Part shown: positions 1-8,518 of the stretch, one piece after another
Layout of the letters: each line of letters begins with the position of its first letter
Numbering within the stretch: the stretch's first letter is position 1
Source: Desulfuromonas sp.
GTDB taxonomy: Bacteria > Desulfobacterota > Desulfuromonadia > Desulfuromonadales > BM501
Assembly (NCBI RefSeq): GCF_002868845.1
Contig: NZ_PKUB01000022.1
Location: forward strand, 51,407 to 91,926
Direction: 5' to 3'
Length of the DNA stretch: 40,520 nucleotides
Notes under the pieces: generated by a model
The model's input: only the letters and a program-made list of their open reading frames with translations
What the model was told of the DNA's origin: nothing
Databases searched by the model: none
Translations under genes and position numbers: made by a program

Positions 1-1
1 C

Positions 2-1048
2 GGGCAGGTCCTGCGCAGCGCCCTGACCCTTTCCCTGCTGACGGGCCGGTCGATGCGGATCCGGTCCATCCGGGCCGGGCGCAGAAAACCCGGTCTGATG
101 GCTCAGCACCTGAAGGCGGTGGAGGCCGCCTCCGTCATCAGCGGGGCGAAGGCGGAAGGAGTCCACGGGGGATCGACGGAGCTCGTTTTCCGTCCCGGGA
201 ACCTTTCCCCCGGAGAATACCGATTCGACATCGGCACTGCGGGGTCAACCTCCCTGGTGCTTCAGGCCGTTCTGCTGCCCCTGGCTCTGTGCGGAGCCCC
301 CTCTTCGCTGGCCATCACCGGGGGAACCCATGTGGCCTGGAGCCCCTGTTTTCATTACCTCTCACTGCACTGGATGCCCTGCCTGCGCCTGATAGGCCTG
401 GTGGGTGAGTTGACCCTGGACAGGGCCGGATATTATCCCAAGGGGGGCGGCCGCATCAGGGCTCGGATCGCTCCCTTGTCGGCCCTGACTCCCCTGAAAA
501 TGAAAGAACGCGGACCCCTGCAGAGTGTCCACTGCCTTTCCGCGGTGACCAACCTTCCGCTGTCTGTTGCGGAGCGTCAAAGCTGGCAGGCGCGGACCAG
601 GTTGGAGGGGCTCGGGGTCGATGTGTCTTCAGAAGAGATTCGGTTGCCGGGGATCGGCAGAGGGACGCTGCTTCTGCTCCTGGGGGTTTTTGCCGCGTCC
701 CGGTGTTGTTTTTACGCCCTTGGAGAGCGGGGCAAGTCGGCCGAGGGGGTGGCCGACGAGGCGGTCGAAGCTTTGCTCGGCTTTCAGAAAACGGAGGGAG
801 ACGTTGACGAGTATCTGGCCGACCAGATGCTTCTTCCCCTGGCCCTCGCCCCCGGTCTTTCGGAGCTGAATACGGCACGGGTGAGCAGGCACCTGCTCAC
901 GAATGCCGAGGTCATAAAAACGTTTCTCCCGGTCCATATCGAGATCGATGCCCCCGCGGGCCGGCCGGGTCTGGTCAGAATCGAGGGATGCGGGCTCGAT
1001 GGGCTCCGAAGGATGAGGCGGGGAGGATTGCCCCTTTCACTTCGCTAG
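2..1048 (+). CDS. rtcA: RNA 3'-terminal phosphate cyclase (5' end cut by window)
   Basis: This enzyme converts an RNA 3'-phosphate to a 2',3'-cyclic phosphate using ATP, in RNA repair or processing. The reading frame is open from base 2, and its first residues (GQVLRSALTLSLLTGRS) are the standard RtcA N-terminal region, so the ATG at 53 is internal and only about ten residues are lost off the window. The frame gives 348 residues, in line with the family's roughly 340. Further signatures are the GGTHVAWSP stretch, the YYPKGGGRI stretch and, near the C-terminus, SRHLLTN, which holds the histidine that becomes adenylylated in the E. coli enzyme. No rtcB or rtcR is visible here. A terminator follows, so it ends its own transcript. 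Confidence 0.93.
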   Translation, partial: GQVLRSALTLSLLTGRSMRIRSIRAGRRKPGLMAQHLKAVEAASVISGAKAEGVHGGSTELVFRPGNLSPGEYRFDIGTAGSTSLVLQAVLLPLALCGAPSSLAITGGTHVAWSPCFHYLSLHWMPCLRLIGLVGELTLDRAGYYPKGGGRIRARIAPLSALTPLKMKERGPLQSVHCLSAVTNLPLSVAERQSWQARTRLEGLGVDVSSEEIRLPGIGRGTLLLLLGVFAASRCCFYALGERGKSAEGVADEAVEALLGFQKTEGDVDEYLADQMLLPLALAPGLSELNTARVSRHLLTNAEVIKTFLPVHIEIDAPAGRPGLVRIEGCGLDGLRRMRRGGLPLSLR

Positions 1049-1078
1049 TTGCGATTAGAAACCTGTCGTTCGTCTTTG

Positions 1079-1109
1079 CCCCCTTGTTCGTTCGGGGGGA
1101 TTTTTATTT
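1079..1109 (+). terminator. Intrinsic terminator after rtcA
   Basis: A run of five C (1079-1083) can pair with the G run at 1094-1099, and it is followed by a T-rich stretch (TTTTTATTT). It lies about 30 bases after the rtcA stop and before the kor promoter, so it separates the two transcripts. Confidence 0.7.
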
Positions 1110-1229
1110 CCCTGCACGGATCCGTTGACGCGCGCAAGTGAAGAAGGAAGATCGAGAGAGGATGAGAAAAAGCTAAGGAGTAACGGTATCTTGAACGGTT
1201 TGACCCGCGATGTCTACAGGAGATTCAGG

Positions 1230-1257
1230 TTGACGCGCCGGGCCCGAGTTTGATAAT
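1230..1257 (+). promoter_or_regulatory. Sigma-70-type promoter for the kor operon
   Basis: The -35 box TTGACG (1230-1235) and the -10 box GATAAT (1252-1257) are separated by 16 bases. Each box matches the consensus at 5 of 6 positions. An A/T-rich stretch follows. A start near 1264 would give a leader of about 45 bases before korD. Confidence 0.65.
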
Positions 1258-1308
1258 AATAAAAAGTTATTTGATACCCAAACCTTGCAGGGAAAGGATG
1301 GCAGGGAC

Positions 1309-1533
1309 GTGCCGAAAATAGTTATCGACGAGATGCGCTGCAAGGGGTGCGCGCTATGCACCATCGCCTGCCCCCGGGGCCTGATCCGCCTGAGCGAGCA
1401 TATCAACAAGCAGGGATTCCTGCCTGCCGTGATCTCCGAGGAGGACCTGGCCAAATGTACCTCCTGCGCTCTCTGCGCCCAGATGTGCCCCGACGTGGCG
1501 ATCTGCGTCTTCAAGGAAAAGAAAAGGGCCTGA
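1309..1533 (+). CDS. korD: 2-oxoacid:ferredoxin oxidoreductase, delta (ferredoxin-like) subunit
   Basis: This small protein of 74 residues carries two [4Fe-4S] cluster motifs, CKGCALCTIACP and CTSCALCAQMCP, each a CxxCxxCxxxCP pattern. It passes electrons from the catalytic subunits to ferredoxin. I chose the GTG at 1309 because it follows an AGGA/CAGG ribosome site and gives MPKIVIDEMRCKGC, the usual length; a TTG at 1285 would add eight unlikely residues. It is the first gene of a D-A-B-C operon. The exact substrate (2-oxoglutarate or branched 2-oxoacids) cannot be read from this subunit. Confidence 0.9.
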   Translation: MPKIVIDEMRCKGCALCTIACPRGLIRLSEHINKQGFLPAVISEEDLAKCTSCALCAQMCPDVAICVFKEKKRA

Positions 1534-1554
1534 CGGCCGTCTGCGGAGGATGTT

Positions 1555-2622
1555 TTGAGCAAAAGGCTCTTTGTCAAAGGGAACGAGGCGGTCGCCATGG
1601 GGGCCATTGAGGCCGGGTGTCGTTTTTATTTCGGATATCCGATCACCACCCAGAGCGACATTCCCGAATATATTTCACGGGAATTCCCAAAGGTGGGCGG
1701 AACCTTCATCCAGGCGGAAAGCGAAATCGCCTCCATCAACATGCTGCTCGGAGCCAGCGCTTGCGGCGAGCGGGCCATGACTTCGTCGTCCAGCCCCGGG
1801 ATCTCCCTCAAGCAGGAGGGGATCTCCTACATGGCCGGCAGCGAACTGCCCGGGCTGATCGTCAACATCTGCCGCTCCGGACCGGGTCTCGGCGGGATCG
1901 ACGCCTCCCAGGCCGACTATTTCCAGTCCGTCAAGGGCGGCGGTCACGGCGGTTACCACATCATCGTCCTTGCGCCAGGTTCGGTGCAGGAAATGTACGA
2001 CCTCACCATGCTCGCCTTCGATCTCTCCGACCGCTACCGCGTCCCCGCCATGATCCTCGGCGATTCGGTGCTCGGCCAGATGAAGGAGGCGATGACGCCA
2101 CACCCCTACGAGCCCCCCGTGGACCTGCCGGAGAAGGACTGGGTCGTGACCGGCAAGGGCGCGCACGGTGGGCAGCGCATTGTCAAGTCCCTCTATCTCG
2201 GCGACGGCGAACTGGAGGCCCACAACTGGCGTCTGCACGCCAAGTACGCCGAACTCAAGGAGAAAGAGGTGCGCTACGAGGGGGTCGGGCTGGAGGACGC
2301 CGAACTGGTCGTCACCGCCTTCGGTTCCACCGCCCGCATCGCCAAGACCGCCATTCGCATGGCCCGGGACGAGGGGCTGCGGGTCGGGCTGCTGCGCCCC
2401 ATTACCGTCTTCCCCTTCCCAGAGCAGGCGTTCCTGCAGGCCACCGAGACCGCTAAACGGGTGCTGTGCATCGAACTCAACGCCGGGCAAATGGTTCAGG
2501 ACGTGCGCCTGTCGGTCGATCGGGACGCCGAGGTCTTTTTTTACGGCCGTCCCCCCGGGGCGGGCTCTCTGCCGACGCCCGAAGAGCTTCTGGAACAGAT
2601 TCGAAAATACTACAAGGACTGA
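1555..2622 (+). CDS. korA: 2-oxoacid:ferredoxin oxidoreductase, alpha subunit (KorA/VorB type)
   Basis: Catalytic alpha subunit of 355 residues, with the pyruvate:ferredoxin oxidoreductase domain I/II layout. The N-terminal [21 protein letters not shown] stretch and the [17 protein letters not shown] stretch are hallmark sequences of the TPP-enzyme pyrimidine-type domain. The C-terminal half carries the [14 protein letters not shown] region typical of the transketolase C-like domain. With KorB it converts a 2-oxoacid, CoA and ferredoxin to acyl-CoA, CO2 and reduced ferredoxin in the cytoplasm. The start is TTG, with GGAGGA four bases upstream; the nearby ATG at 1550 stops after two codons. 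Known Desulfuromonadia homologues are called KorA or VorB, so substrate naming is uncertain. Confidence 0.92.
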   Translation: MSKRLFVKGNEAVAMGAIEAGCRFYFGYPITTQSDIPEYISREFPKVGGTFIQAESEIASINMLLGASACGERAMTSSSSPGISLKQEGISYMAGSELPGLIVNICRSGPGLGGIDASQADYFQSVKGGGHGGYHIIVLAPGSVQEMYDLTMLAFDLSDRYRVPAMILGDSVLGQMKEAMTPHPYEPPVDLPEKDWVVTGKGAHGGQRIVKSLYLGDGELEAHNWRLHAKYAELKEKEVRYEGVGLEDAELVVTAFGSTARIAKTAIRMARDEGLRVGLLRPITVFPFPEQAFLQATETAKRVLCIELNAGQMVQDVRLSVDRDAEVFFYGRPPGAGSLPTPEELLEQIRKYYKD

Positions 2623-2624
2623 AC

Positions 2625-3380
2625 ATGACCCAGCCTATGCAGCAGGTCTTCGGCCACCCCGCCTCGCTCAAAGACGTACAGACCCATTTCTGCCCCGGTT
2701 GCCAGCACGGCACCATCCATCGCCTGGTTGCCGAAGCCATGGACAGTTTCGGCGTTCAGGACCGGACCATCGGCGTCGCCTCGGTGGGATGCTCCGTCTT
2801 CCTTTACGGCTACTTCGACATCGACGTTGTGGAGGCCCCCCATGGCCGCGCCCCGGCGGTCGCGACCGGGGTCAAGAGGGCCCGCCCCGACCGGATCGTC
2901 TTCACCTACCAGGGCGACGGCGACCTGGCCGCCATCGGCACCAGCGAGATCATCCACGCCGCCAACCGGGGCGAAGCGATGACCGTTATCTTTGTCAACA
3001 ACACGACATACGGCATGACCGGTGGCCAGATGGCTCCGACCACCCTGCCCGAACAGAAGACCACGACCTCCCCCTATGGGCGGGACGTGGAGCAGGCCGG
3101 CCACCCCATCCGAATGGCCGAACTGCTGACCGGCCTCGAGGGGACCGCCTACAGTGCACGGGTCTCGGTCAATTCCCCCAAGAACATCCTGCAGGCCGGA
3201 CGGGCCATCAAAAAGGCCTTCGAAATGCAGATCGAGGGGAAGGGGTTCGCCTTTATCGAGGTCCTGTCGGCCTGTCCCACAAACTGGGGGATGAACCCTC
3301 TGGCGGCCAACGAGCGGGTGGCCGAGGAGATGATTCCCTACTTTCCGCTTGGCGTGTTCAAGGATAATTCCGAGGCCTGA
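2625..3380 (+). CDS. korB: 2-oxoacid:ferredoxin oxidoreductase, beta (TPP-binding) subunit
   Basis: Beta subunit of 251 residues that binds thiamine diphosphate. The TPP/Mg motif is visible as [13 protein letters not shown] followed by [11 protein letters not shown]. The FCPGCQHGT and SVGCSVF stretches supply conserved cysteines of the family. The start ATG is two bases after the korA stop, which suggests translational coupling; the open frame runs further upstream but only inside korA. It pairs with KorA to form the active site. Confidence 0.93.
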   Translation: MTQPMQQVFGHPASLKDVQTHFCPGCQHGTIHRLVAEAMDSFGVQDRTIGVASVGCSVFLYGYFDIDVVEAPHGRAPAVATGVKRARPDRIVFTYQGDGDLAAIGTSEIIHAANRGEAMTVIFVNNTTYGMTGGQMAPTTLPEQKTTTSPYGRDVEQAGHPIRMAELLTGLEGTAYSARVSVNSPKNILQAGRAIKKAFEMQIEGKGFAFIEVLSACPTNWGMNPLAANERVAEEMIPYFPLGVFKDNSEA

Positions 3381-3393
3381 GGGCCCCTAACCG

Positions 3394-3966
3394 ATGGGAT
3401 ACTGTGCGATGACTTACGACGTGTTCATGGCCGGCTTCGGCGGCCAGGGAATCCTCCTGGCAGGGAACCTTCTCGCCTATGCCGCCATGGGAGAGGGGAA
3501 GAACGTTTCCTATTTTCCGGCCTACGGGGTCGAAAAAAGGGGCGGGGCGGCGACCTGCACCGTGGTGATTTCCGACGAGGAGGTCGGTTCGCCGGTGATC
3601 GGCAGTCCGGGCGCAGCCCTGATCCTCAACCAGCTGTCCATGGAGAAGTACTTTTCCCGGGTGCGCCCGGACGGGTTCTGCCTTGTCAACTCCTCCCTGG
3701 TGGACGAACCCGGTCACGGCCGGGATGACATCCAGATTCTGCGCATTCCCCTCAACGACATTGCCCTAGAGGTCGGCGACGCCCGCCTGGTCAACATGAT
3801 TTCTCTCGGGGCCTACGCCGCCCGGACCGGCGCGGTGGAACTGTCCAGCATCAAGGAGGCCCTCAAGGAGGCCCTCCCCGAGAGGAACCATCGCTTCATC
3901 CCCATGAACGCGCAGGCTATCGACATGGGCGCCGAATTTGCCCGGGGCAGGGCCGCCGTCGCCTGA
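3394..3966 (+). CDS. korC: 2-oxoacid:ferredoxin oxidoreductase, gamma subunit
   Basis: Gamma subunit of 190 residues with the family-defining MAGFGGQGILLAGNLL start and the YFPAYGVEKRGG motif. It completes the four-subunit Kor complex. Two starts are possible: ATG 3394 (after GAGGG at 3379-3383) and ATG 3409, which would begin MTYDVFMAGF and matches the usual family start better. I list the longer form. The gene lies 13 bases after korB, in the same operon. Confidence 0.9.
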   Translation: MGYCAMTYDVFMAGFGGQGILLAGNLLAYAAMGEGKNVSYFPAYGVEKRGGAATCTVVISDEEVGSPVIGSPGAALILNQLSMEKYFSRVRPDGFCLVNSSLVDEPGHGRDDIQILRIPLNDIALEVGDARLVNMISLGAYAARTGAVELSSIKEALKEALPERNHRFIPMNAQAIDMGAEFARGRAAVA

Positions 3967-3994
3967 TTTTTGTATTCGCTCCAGGGGCACCGCC

Positions 3995-4414
3995 ATGACC
4001 AAGGTCCACTTCATAAAACTGCGGCGTCAGGAAAAGGCCAGGCACCTCTGCGATCTGGCGGATGAGTTTTACGGACGGGGTCGGAGGGTGTTGATCACCG
4101 TGCAGGACCAAAACCAGGGGGTGACTCTGGATCGTTTCATGTGGACCTGGAAGAAGGATTCTTTCATCCCCCACGCCTACGACAACGGCGCCGTCGAATG
4201 CCTCGATGAGGCGGTTGTCATCGGGAACTGCGAGCGCAATCCCAACGGCGCCAAGGTCTTGATCATGGGGAAGCCTTGCGGCCTCGAGTTCCTTCGTCAG
4301 TTCGAGGATGTCATCGATTTCGCCGAGATTTTCGATGACCAGTTGGCCGCCGCCGCGCGGGATCGTTTTGCCAGCTATCGGGAGGCAGGCCTTGAGCCAG
4401 GAATGCGTCAATAA
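3995..4414 (+). CDS. holC: DNA polymerase III chi subunit (HolC-like)
   Basis: Protein of 139 residues resembling HolC, which joins the clamp-loader complex to SSB at the replication fork. Visible family features are the N-terminal TKVHFIKL strand, LADEFYGRGRRVLI, LDRFMWTW and SFIPHAY. The ATG at 3995 has an AGGGG site nine bases upstream; extending to 3938 would add an improbable leader inside korC. It overlaps the next gene by 23 bases, so it is probably coupled to rsmE. A replication gene behind kor genes has no clear functional link. Confidence 0.82.
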   Translation: MTKVHFIKLRRQEKARHLCDLADEFYGRGRRVLITVQDQNQGVTLDRFMWTWKKDSFIPHAYDNGAVECLDEAVVIGNCERNPNGAKVLIMGKPCGLEFLRQFEDVIDFAEIFDDQLAAAARDRFASYREAGLEPGMRQ

Positions 4415-5159
4415 GGGGGGCCCAAAAAGCCTGATTCGCCTGGACGCGGTCCCCGCCCTCGAGACGGAGGTGACATTGTCGCCGAAGGCCGTTGCGGCTG
4501 TGGGCTGCTGGGAAGCACGTCCCGGAGAGGTCCTGACCTGCGTCGATCCTGAGCAGGGCTGCTACCGGGCCCGCCTGGCCAGTCTCGACTCCGGCGGCGG
4601 AGTGGTTGTCCCCTTTGAAAAGCTCAAACGCCCCGCCGAGAGCCTCGTGACCCTTGAGGTTTTTCAGGCGCTGCCGGAGAAGGAGCGCTTCGAGCTGATC
4701 CTTCAGAAACTCACCGAGATCGGTGTGGCACGGATCGTTCCTTTTGTCTCCGAGCGTTCCACGACCCCCGAGGAGCGGGATGCGGGGCAGAAGAAATCCC
4801 ATCGCTGGCCCGACGTGGTCCTGCGTGCCGCAAAACAGTGCCGCCGGGCGGTGATCCCGGAACTTTTCCCGGTGGTCTCCTGGGACGAAGCCCTTTACCG
4901 GGCCAACCACTGCGCCCTGCGCCTCATGCTCTACGAGGGAGAGACTTCCTGGACCCTCAGGGAAGCCCTTGAGAAGGAAAACTCCGCCCGGATCGCACTG
5001 CTGGTCGGCCCCGAAGGAGGATTCTCGGAAGATGAGGTCGAGGAGGCCAGGGCTATGGGGTTTCTTCCCGTCTCGGTCGGGCCTCGAATCCTGCGCACCG
5101 AAACAGCGGCCATTGTTGGTGCGGCCGTCGTTCAGTTCGCCCTCGGAGACCTGGGATGA
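4392..5159 (+). CDS. rsmE: 16S rRNA m3U1498 methyltransferase RsmE
   Basis: SPOUT-fold methyltransferase of 255 residues that methylates N3 of U1498 in 16S rRNA. The C-terminal SAM-binding knot is clear: LLVGPEGGFSEDEVEEA, then VSVGPRILRTETAAI. The central ERFELILQKLTEIGV stretch and CRRAVIP are also typical. I chose the TTG at 4392 because a GGGAGG site lies at 4380-4385 and because upstream codons lie deep inside holC. The stop overlaps the trmJ start in an ATGA junction. Confidence 0.92.
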   Translation: MSQECVNKGGPKSLIRLDAVPALETEVTLSPKAVAAVGCWEARPGEVLTCVDPEQGCYRARLASLDSGGGVVVPFEKLKRPAESLVTLEVFQALPEKERFELILQKLTEIGVARIVPFVSERSTTPEERDAGQKKSHRWPDVVLRAAKQCRRAVIPELFPVVSWDEALYRANHCALRLMLYEGETSWTLREALEKENSARIALLVGPEGGFSEDEVEEARAMGFLPVSVGPRILRTETAAIVGAAVVQFALGDLG

Positions 5160-5911
5160 ATGGTTCGGTCGCTGCAAACCTGGACAATGTCTGCGTTGTT
5201 CTCGTCGAACCCCAGGGCGGGCTGAACATCGGCTCGGTCTGCCGTGCGATGATGAACTTCGGATTCTCCGACCTGCGCCTGGTCAACCCTGAAACGGACC
5301 ATCTCGGCGGCGAGGCTCGGCTCATGGCGGTGAAGGCCTCCAGGCTCCTCGAAGAGGCCGCGGTGTTCGGATCGTTGGAGAAGGCTCTCGAGGACTGCCA
5401 CATGGCCCTGGGGACGACCCGCCGTTTCGGAAAGTACCGAGAGGACTTCCTTCATCCGGACGATGCCGGACGGTTCCTTCTGCCTTGGAGCGAAAAGGGA
5501 AGGGTGGCCCTGGTCTTCGGGCGCGAGGACAAGGGGTTGCTCACCGACGAACTGGCGCTCTGCCAGCGCTTTATCACCATTCCCACCTCCGACCAGCTTC
5601 CCTCGATGAACCTGGCCCAGGCGGTCTCCCTCTGCCTTTACGAGACCGCAAAGGCCCTCGGGGAGTCCAGGGGCAAGGACTACGGACGGAAAAAGCAGGC
5701 CTCCGGAAAGACCCTGGAGGGGATGTACGGTCACATGAAGAAGACCCTGGTCGATATCGACTACCTCGACACCAATAACCCGGAACATATCCTGCGCACC
5801 TTCCGGCGCATCTTCGGAAGGGCCGGGCTCAACGACCGGGAAGTCCGTATTTTGCGCGGCCTCTGGAGCCGTATCGACTGGGTGGAGGGGGAACGGCGCA
5901 AAAAAGGCTGA
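5156..5911 (+). CDS. trmJ: tRNA 2'-O-methyltransferase, TrmJ family (SpoU)
   Basis: SpoU-family methyltransferase of 251 residues. TrmJ 2'-O-methylates position 32 of tRNAs. The motifs are NIGSVCRAMMNFGF (motif 1), VALVFGREDKGL (motif 2) and PSMNLAQAVSLCLYE (motif 3, knot region). The C-terminal helical region of about 80 residues is normal for TrmJ. It starts within the rsmE stop (ATGA overlap), so translation is coupled. Family assignment is firm; the exact target base is inferred. Confidence 0.9.
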   Translation: MNGSVAANLDNVCVVLVEPQGGLNIGSVCRAMMNFGFSDLRLVNPETDHLGGEARLMAVKASRLLEEAAVFGSLEKALEDCHMALGTTRRFGKYREDFLHPDDAGRFLLPWSEKGRVALVFGREDKGLLTDELALCQRFITIPTSDQLPSMNLAQAVSLCLYETAKALGESRGKDYGRKKQASGKTLEGMYGHMKKTLVDIDYLDTNNPEHILRTFRRIFGRAGLNDREVRILRGLWSRIDWVEGERRKKG

Positions 5912-5963
5912 ACCCCGAAGTGTCCCGGTCCATCTTCTTTTGCCTTCTGTTTTCAGAGACGCT

Positions 5964-6359
5964 ATGCAAACCCTGATATCCAGCAAAAGACTGGCCAACG
6001 GGCTGGTCGTCGAATTCCACGACGCCTCCAACCGCTATTACGGTGATTTCCACCGGGTGTGCATCGAAGTCCGGTGTCGCATTCCCCTGGCGGAGATTCC
6101 CCGTGAGGTGCTCCAGGCGGCTGGAGCCGACCCGGAGGGGGGCCTCGCCGTTCTCGGAGAGGTCGCAACCTTTTCGCGAACCCTTGAGAAAATGGGCGTG
6201 GCCGGGCCCGACCTGGAGAAAACAAGGGACGAGCTTGTGGAGGCCTTCTCAAAAAACACATTCCCCTATCTAGAAACCGCCAGGTTCCTTTCCGGCATGG
6301 TCGCCCGGAAGCTGGCCGGCAGCCGAAAGTCACCTTCTCCCTTCGCCCCCAGATCATGA
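5964..6359 (+). CDS. Hypothetical protein in the RNA-methyltransferase operon
   Basis: I do not recognise a named family for this 131-residue protein. It lacks a signal peptide, transmembrane segments and cysteine motifs. The N-terminus (LANGLVVEFHDASNRYYGDF) looks like a beta-rich start and the rest is mostly helical (KTRDELVEAFSKNT, then TARFLSGMVARKLAGS). The ATG at 5964 is preferred over the TTG at 5940. Its last codon overlaps the start of the rlmD-like gene (ATGA at 6356). The placement between two RNA methyltransferase genes suggests a cytoplasmic, perhaps RNA-related role, but that is only context. Confidence 0.75.
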   Translation: MQTLISSKRLANGLVVEFHDASNRYYGDFHRVCIEVRCRIPLAEIPREVLQAAGADPEGGLAVLGEVATFSRTLEKMGVAGPDLEKTRDELVEAFSKNTFPYLETARFLSGMVARKLAGSRKSPSPFAPRS

Positions 6360-7645
6360 TCGACGACCTTCTCATCGAAACCCTTGCCTACGGAGGAGCC
6401 GGAATCGGGCGCCACCAGGGCAAGGCTATTTTCGTTCCTTACACGGCGCCTGGCGACCGGGTCCGGTGCCGCGTCGTCCGAGAGAAAAAGCGGTACGTCG
6501 TCGGCGAACTGGTCCGCCTGGAGGTTCCCTCCGATCGGCGGCGGACTCCCCCCTGTCCCGTTTACGGCGTATGCGGAGGTTGCCAGTGGCAGCACATGCC
6601 CTATGCCGAACAGGCGAGGTGGAAGGAGCGCATTTTCAGCGAAGCTCTTCGACGGGGCTGCGGAACCGAGGGTCCTTTCCTCCCCCTGGCGAAAACTGAC
6701 GGTGAATGGGGATACCGCAGTCGGGTCCAGTTCAAATGCGGCCAATCCGCAGGCGCTTTCGTTATGGGGTTTTATCGCCGCGGTAGCCACTCCGTGGTGA
6801 ACATTGAGCATTGTCCCATCGCCGCCGCCCCGATCAACAAGGCCCTCGGCCTTTTCCGCAACTGGCTGCCAGGCGCCCCCCGTCCCGACTCGATTTCTCA
6901 GGTGGAGATGGCCGTGGACGATGAAAACGGGGTGCGGGCTACGGTTCATTGTCTGGAGGCGGCCGCCGAGGACCTCGGCGCCTACCTGGCTCCGTTGGCG
7001 GAAGAAGCCGGACTTTCCCTTTTTCTGCAGAGCGGCCGCAAGGATTCCCTAATACGGGTCCGCGGCGACGACAATCTCTGGATCCGCCCGCTGGCGGGCA
7101 GCGACCTGCGACTCGGTTACGGGCCCGGCGGCTTCGCCCAGGTGAACCTGGAACAAAACCGGGAGCTGGTTCGGTCCGTTAGGAAAGCCGCCGGACTCAC
7201 TGGACGGGAGAGGGTGCTGGACCTGTTTTGCGGCATGGGGAATTTTTCCGTTCCCCTGGCCCTGGATGCCGAAGAGGTCGTCGGGGTGGAGGGATACCCC
7301 CCGTCTATCGCCAGGGCGAGGAAGAATGCTGCTGCAAACGGGGTCAGCAATGCGAATTTTCTGGTCATGGAGGCAGAGGGCGCCGTCTCGGCACTGAGCA
7401 GGGACCGTGCCTTCGACCTGGTTGTTCTCGACCCGCCCAGGACCGGCGCTTTCGGGGTGACGGGGGAACTCCTCTCTGCGCGGCCGAAGAACATCCTGTA
7501 TGTCTCTTGCGACCCTCCAACGCTGGCCAGGGACCTTGCCCCTCTCCTGCGAGGTGGTTACGAGCTTCGTTGGTCAAGGCCCTTCGACCTCTTTCCGCAG
7601 ACTTACCACGTCGAAAGCGTCACTTTGCTGACCCGCCGCCCCTGA
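6356..7645 (+). CDS. rlmD: 23S rRNA (uracil-5)-methyltransferase, RumA/RlmD-like
   Basis: Protein of 429 residues. An N-terminal TRAM domain (residues 1-55, LAYGGAGIGR) is followed by a [4Fe-4S] site, CPVYGVCGGC, with a fourth cysteine in IEHCPIA. The class I methyltransferase domain shows RVLDLFCGMGNFSVPLA, VVLDPPRTGA and the catalytic cysteine in YVSCDPPTLARDL; the C-terminal YHVESVTLL has the conserved Glu. It makes m5U in 23S rRNA using SAM. Whether it acts on U1939, U747 or both is not decided by sequence. It is the last gene of the block starting at korD. Confidence 0.9.
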   Translation: MIDDLLIETLAYGGAGIGRHQGKAIFVPYTAPGDRVRCRVVREKKRYVVGELVRLEVPSDRRRTPPCPVYGVCGGCQWQHMPYAEQARWKERIFSEALRRGCGTEGPFLPLAKTDGEWGYRSRVQFKCGQSAGAFVMGFYRRGSHSVVNIEHCPIAAAPINKALGLFRNWLPGAPRPDSISQVEMAVDDENGVRATVHCLEAAAEDLGAYLAPLAEEAGLSLFLQSGRKDSLIRVRGDDNLWIRPLAGSDLRLGYGPGGFAQVNLEQNRELVRSVRKAAGLTGRERVLDLFCGMGNFSVPLALDAEEVVGVEGYPPSIARARKNAAANGVSNANFLVMEAEGAVSALSRDRAFDLVVLDPPRTGAFGVTGELLSARPKNILYVSCDPPTLARDLAPLLRGGYELRWSRPFDLFPQTYHVESVTLLTRRP

Positions 7646-7698
7646 GTTGGGCCGAGGTCCCCGGCAACGGACCCTTTTCGAACCTACCGTATTGCTGT

Positions 7699-7726
7699 TT
7701 GCAGCCTCCCATGAATCTGTTATGCT
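7699..7726 (+). promoter_or_regulatory. Possible promoter for the lipoprotein gene
   Basis: TTGCAG (7699-7704), a 16-base spacer and TATGCT (7721-7726) form a moderate sigma-70-like pair. A transcript starting about seven bases later would begin almost at the ATG at 7734, implying a nearly leaderless message. The match is modest. Confidence 0.3.
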
Positions 7727-7733
7727 CAGAAGC

Positions 7734-8408
7734 ATGAACGCTACCTGTTATATCGGCAGAGTCCTGATGGTGATGGTGACCCTCTGCTTGCTGAGCGGTG
7801 GATGCGCCCCACTTCCGCAACCCGCCCAAACAGTCTCTATCGCTCCGGACCTCGAACTGGGCCTGACCCTTCCCGGGGATCGCTGGGTGGTCGCCGAAAG
7901 TGCGCCCGATTTCCTGGTGGCCGACCGAGCCGAACATCTCGAGCACGATCTGGTGAAACAGGGCAAGAGCGCTACGTCCGAGCAGATTGCCGAAATGGCT
8001 TCGAAGCGCCTGGCTGGAAGCGAAGTGTTTATTTTTAATCCTTCGACCCAGGCCCGCCTTGAGATCGACTTCAGCGCTCTCGGACCTGGCGAGGCTTTCC
8101 CCTCGGCCGGTGCAGTATCCCGATCGGCTCGTTTTGCCGCGGAAAGCCTGGAAGGCGAAGAAGGGATCGAAGAAGTCGATGTGCGCACCGGTCGAACCAA
8201 GGTCTATGGCTCCGAGGTGGCATACCGGCTCGATGCAGGCTACCGGGCTCACGGGGAAGATACACGCTTCGTTGGGGTGATCGGTTTCGCCGCCCCCTAC
8301 TGGTTTTATTTTTACTATACCGATTCCCTTCGCGATCCCCTTGACAGGGAGGAGATGGAGGGGATTTTACGATCCCTCACGGTGACCGTTCGGGACGGTT
8401 CAAAGTAA
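7734..8408 (+). CDS. Putative lipoprotein of unknown function
   Basis: Protein of about 224 residues with a lipoprotein-type signal: a short polar start, a hydrophobic stretch VLMVMVTLCLLSGG, then Cys at about residue 23. The lipobox (SGGC) is imperfect at -3. After this the protein is soluble and would sit on the periplasmic side of a membrane. Recognisable stretches are few; YWFYFYYTDS and a C-terminal EEMEGILRSLTV recall small stress-type lipoproteins, but no family is assigned. Starts at 7722 and 7734 are both possible and neither has a good ribosome site. It stands alone between two operons. Confidence 0.75.
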   Translation: MNATCYIGRVLMVMVTLCLLSGGCAPLPQPAQTVSIAPDLELGLTLPGDRWVVAESAPDFLVADRAEHLEHDLVKQGKSATSEQIAEMASKRLAGSEVFIFNPSTQARLEIDFSALGPGEAFPSAGAVSRSARFAAESLEGEEGIEEVDVRTGRTKVYGSEVAYRLDAGYRAHGEDTRFVGVIGFAAPYWFYFYYTDSLRDPLDREEMEGILRSLTVTVRDGSK

Positions 8409-8417
8409 ACTTTTTTC

Positions 8418-8446
8418 TTGCAATTCACGGCTCTGCATGGTATCAA
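8418..8446 (+). promoter_or_regulatory. Promoter of the rimP-nusA-infB operon
   Basis: The pair is TTGCAA (8418-8423), a 17-base spacer and TATCAA (8441-8446), each 4 of 6 to consensus, with an extended -10 TG at 8438-8439. A start near 8453 gives a leader of about 65 bases that contains the hairpin at 8471-8500. Confidence 0.55.
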
Positions 8447-8470
8447 ACCAGCGTAATTGTTAGTTCACTG

Positions 8471-8500
8471 AAGAAGTGAGCATCTTGCTCGCTTTTTTTT
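8471..8500 (+). terminator. Terminator-like hairpin in the rimP leader
   Basis: GAGCA (8478-8482) and TGCTC (8486-8490) pair around a three-base loop. The stem extends outward by U-G, G-C and several A-U pairs into an eight-T run (8493-8500). It has the form of a Rho-independent terminator but sits only 18 bases before the rimP start and downstream of its probable promoter. It could close the upstream lipoprotein transcript, or act as an attenuator for the nusA operon. Terminators in rimP leaders are known in other proteobacteria. Confidence 0.75.
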
Positions 8501-8518
8501 ATTTGGAGAGAACGACAC

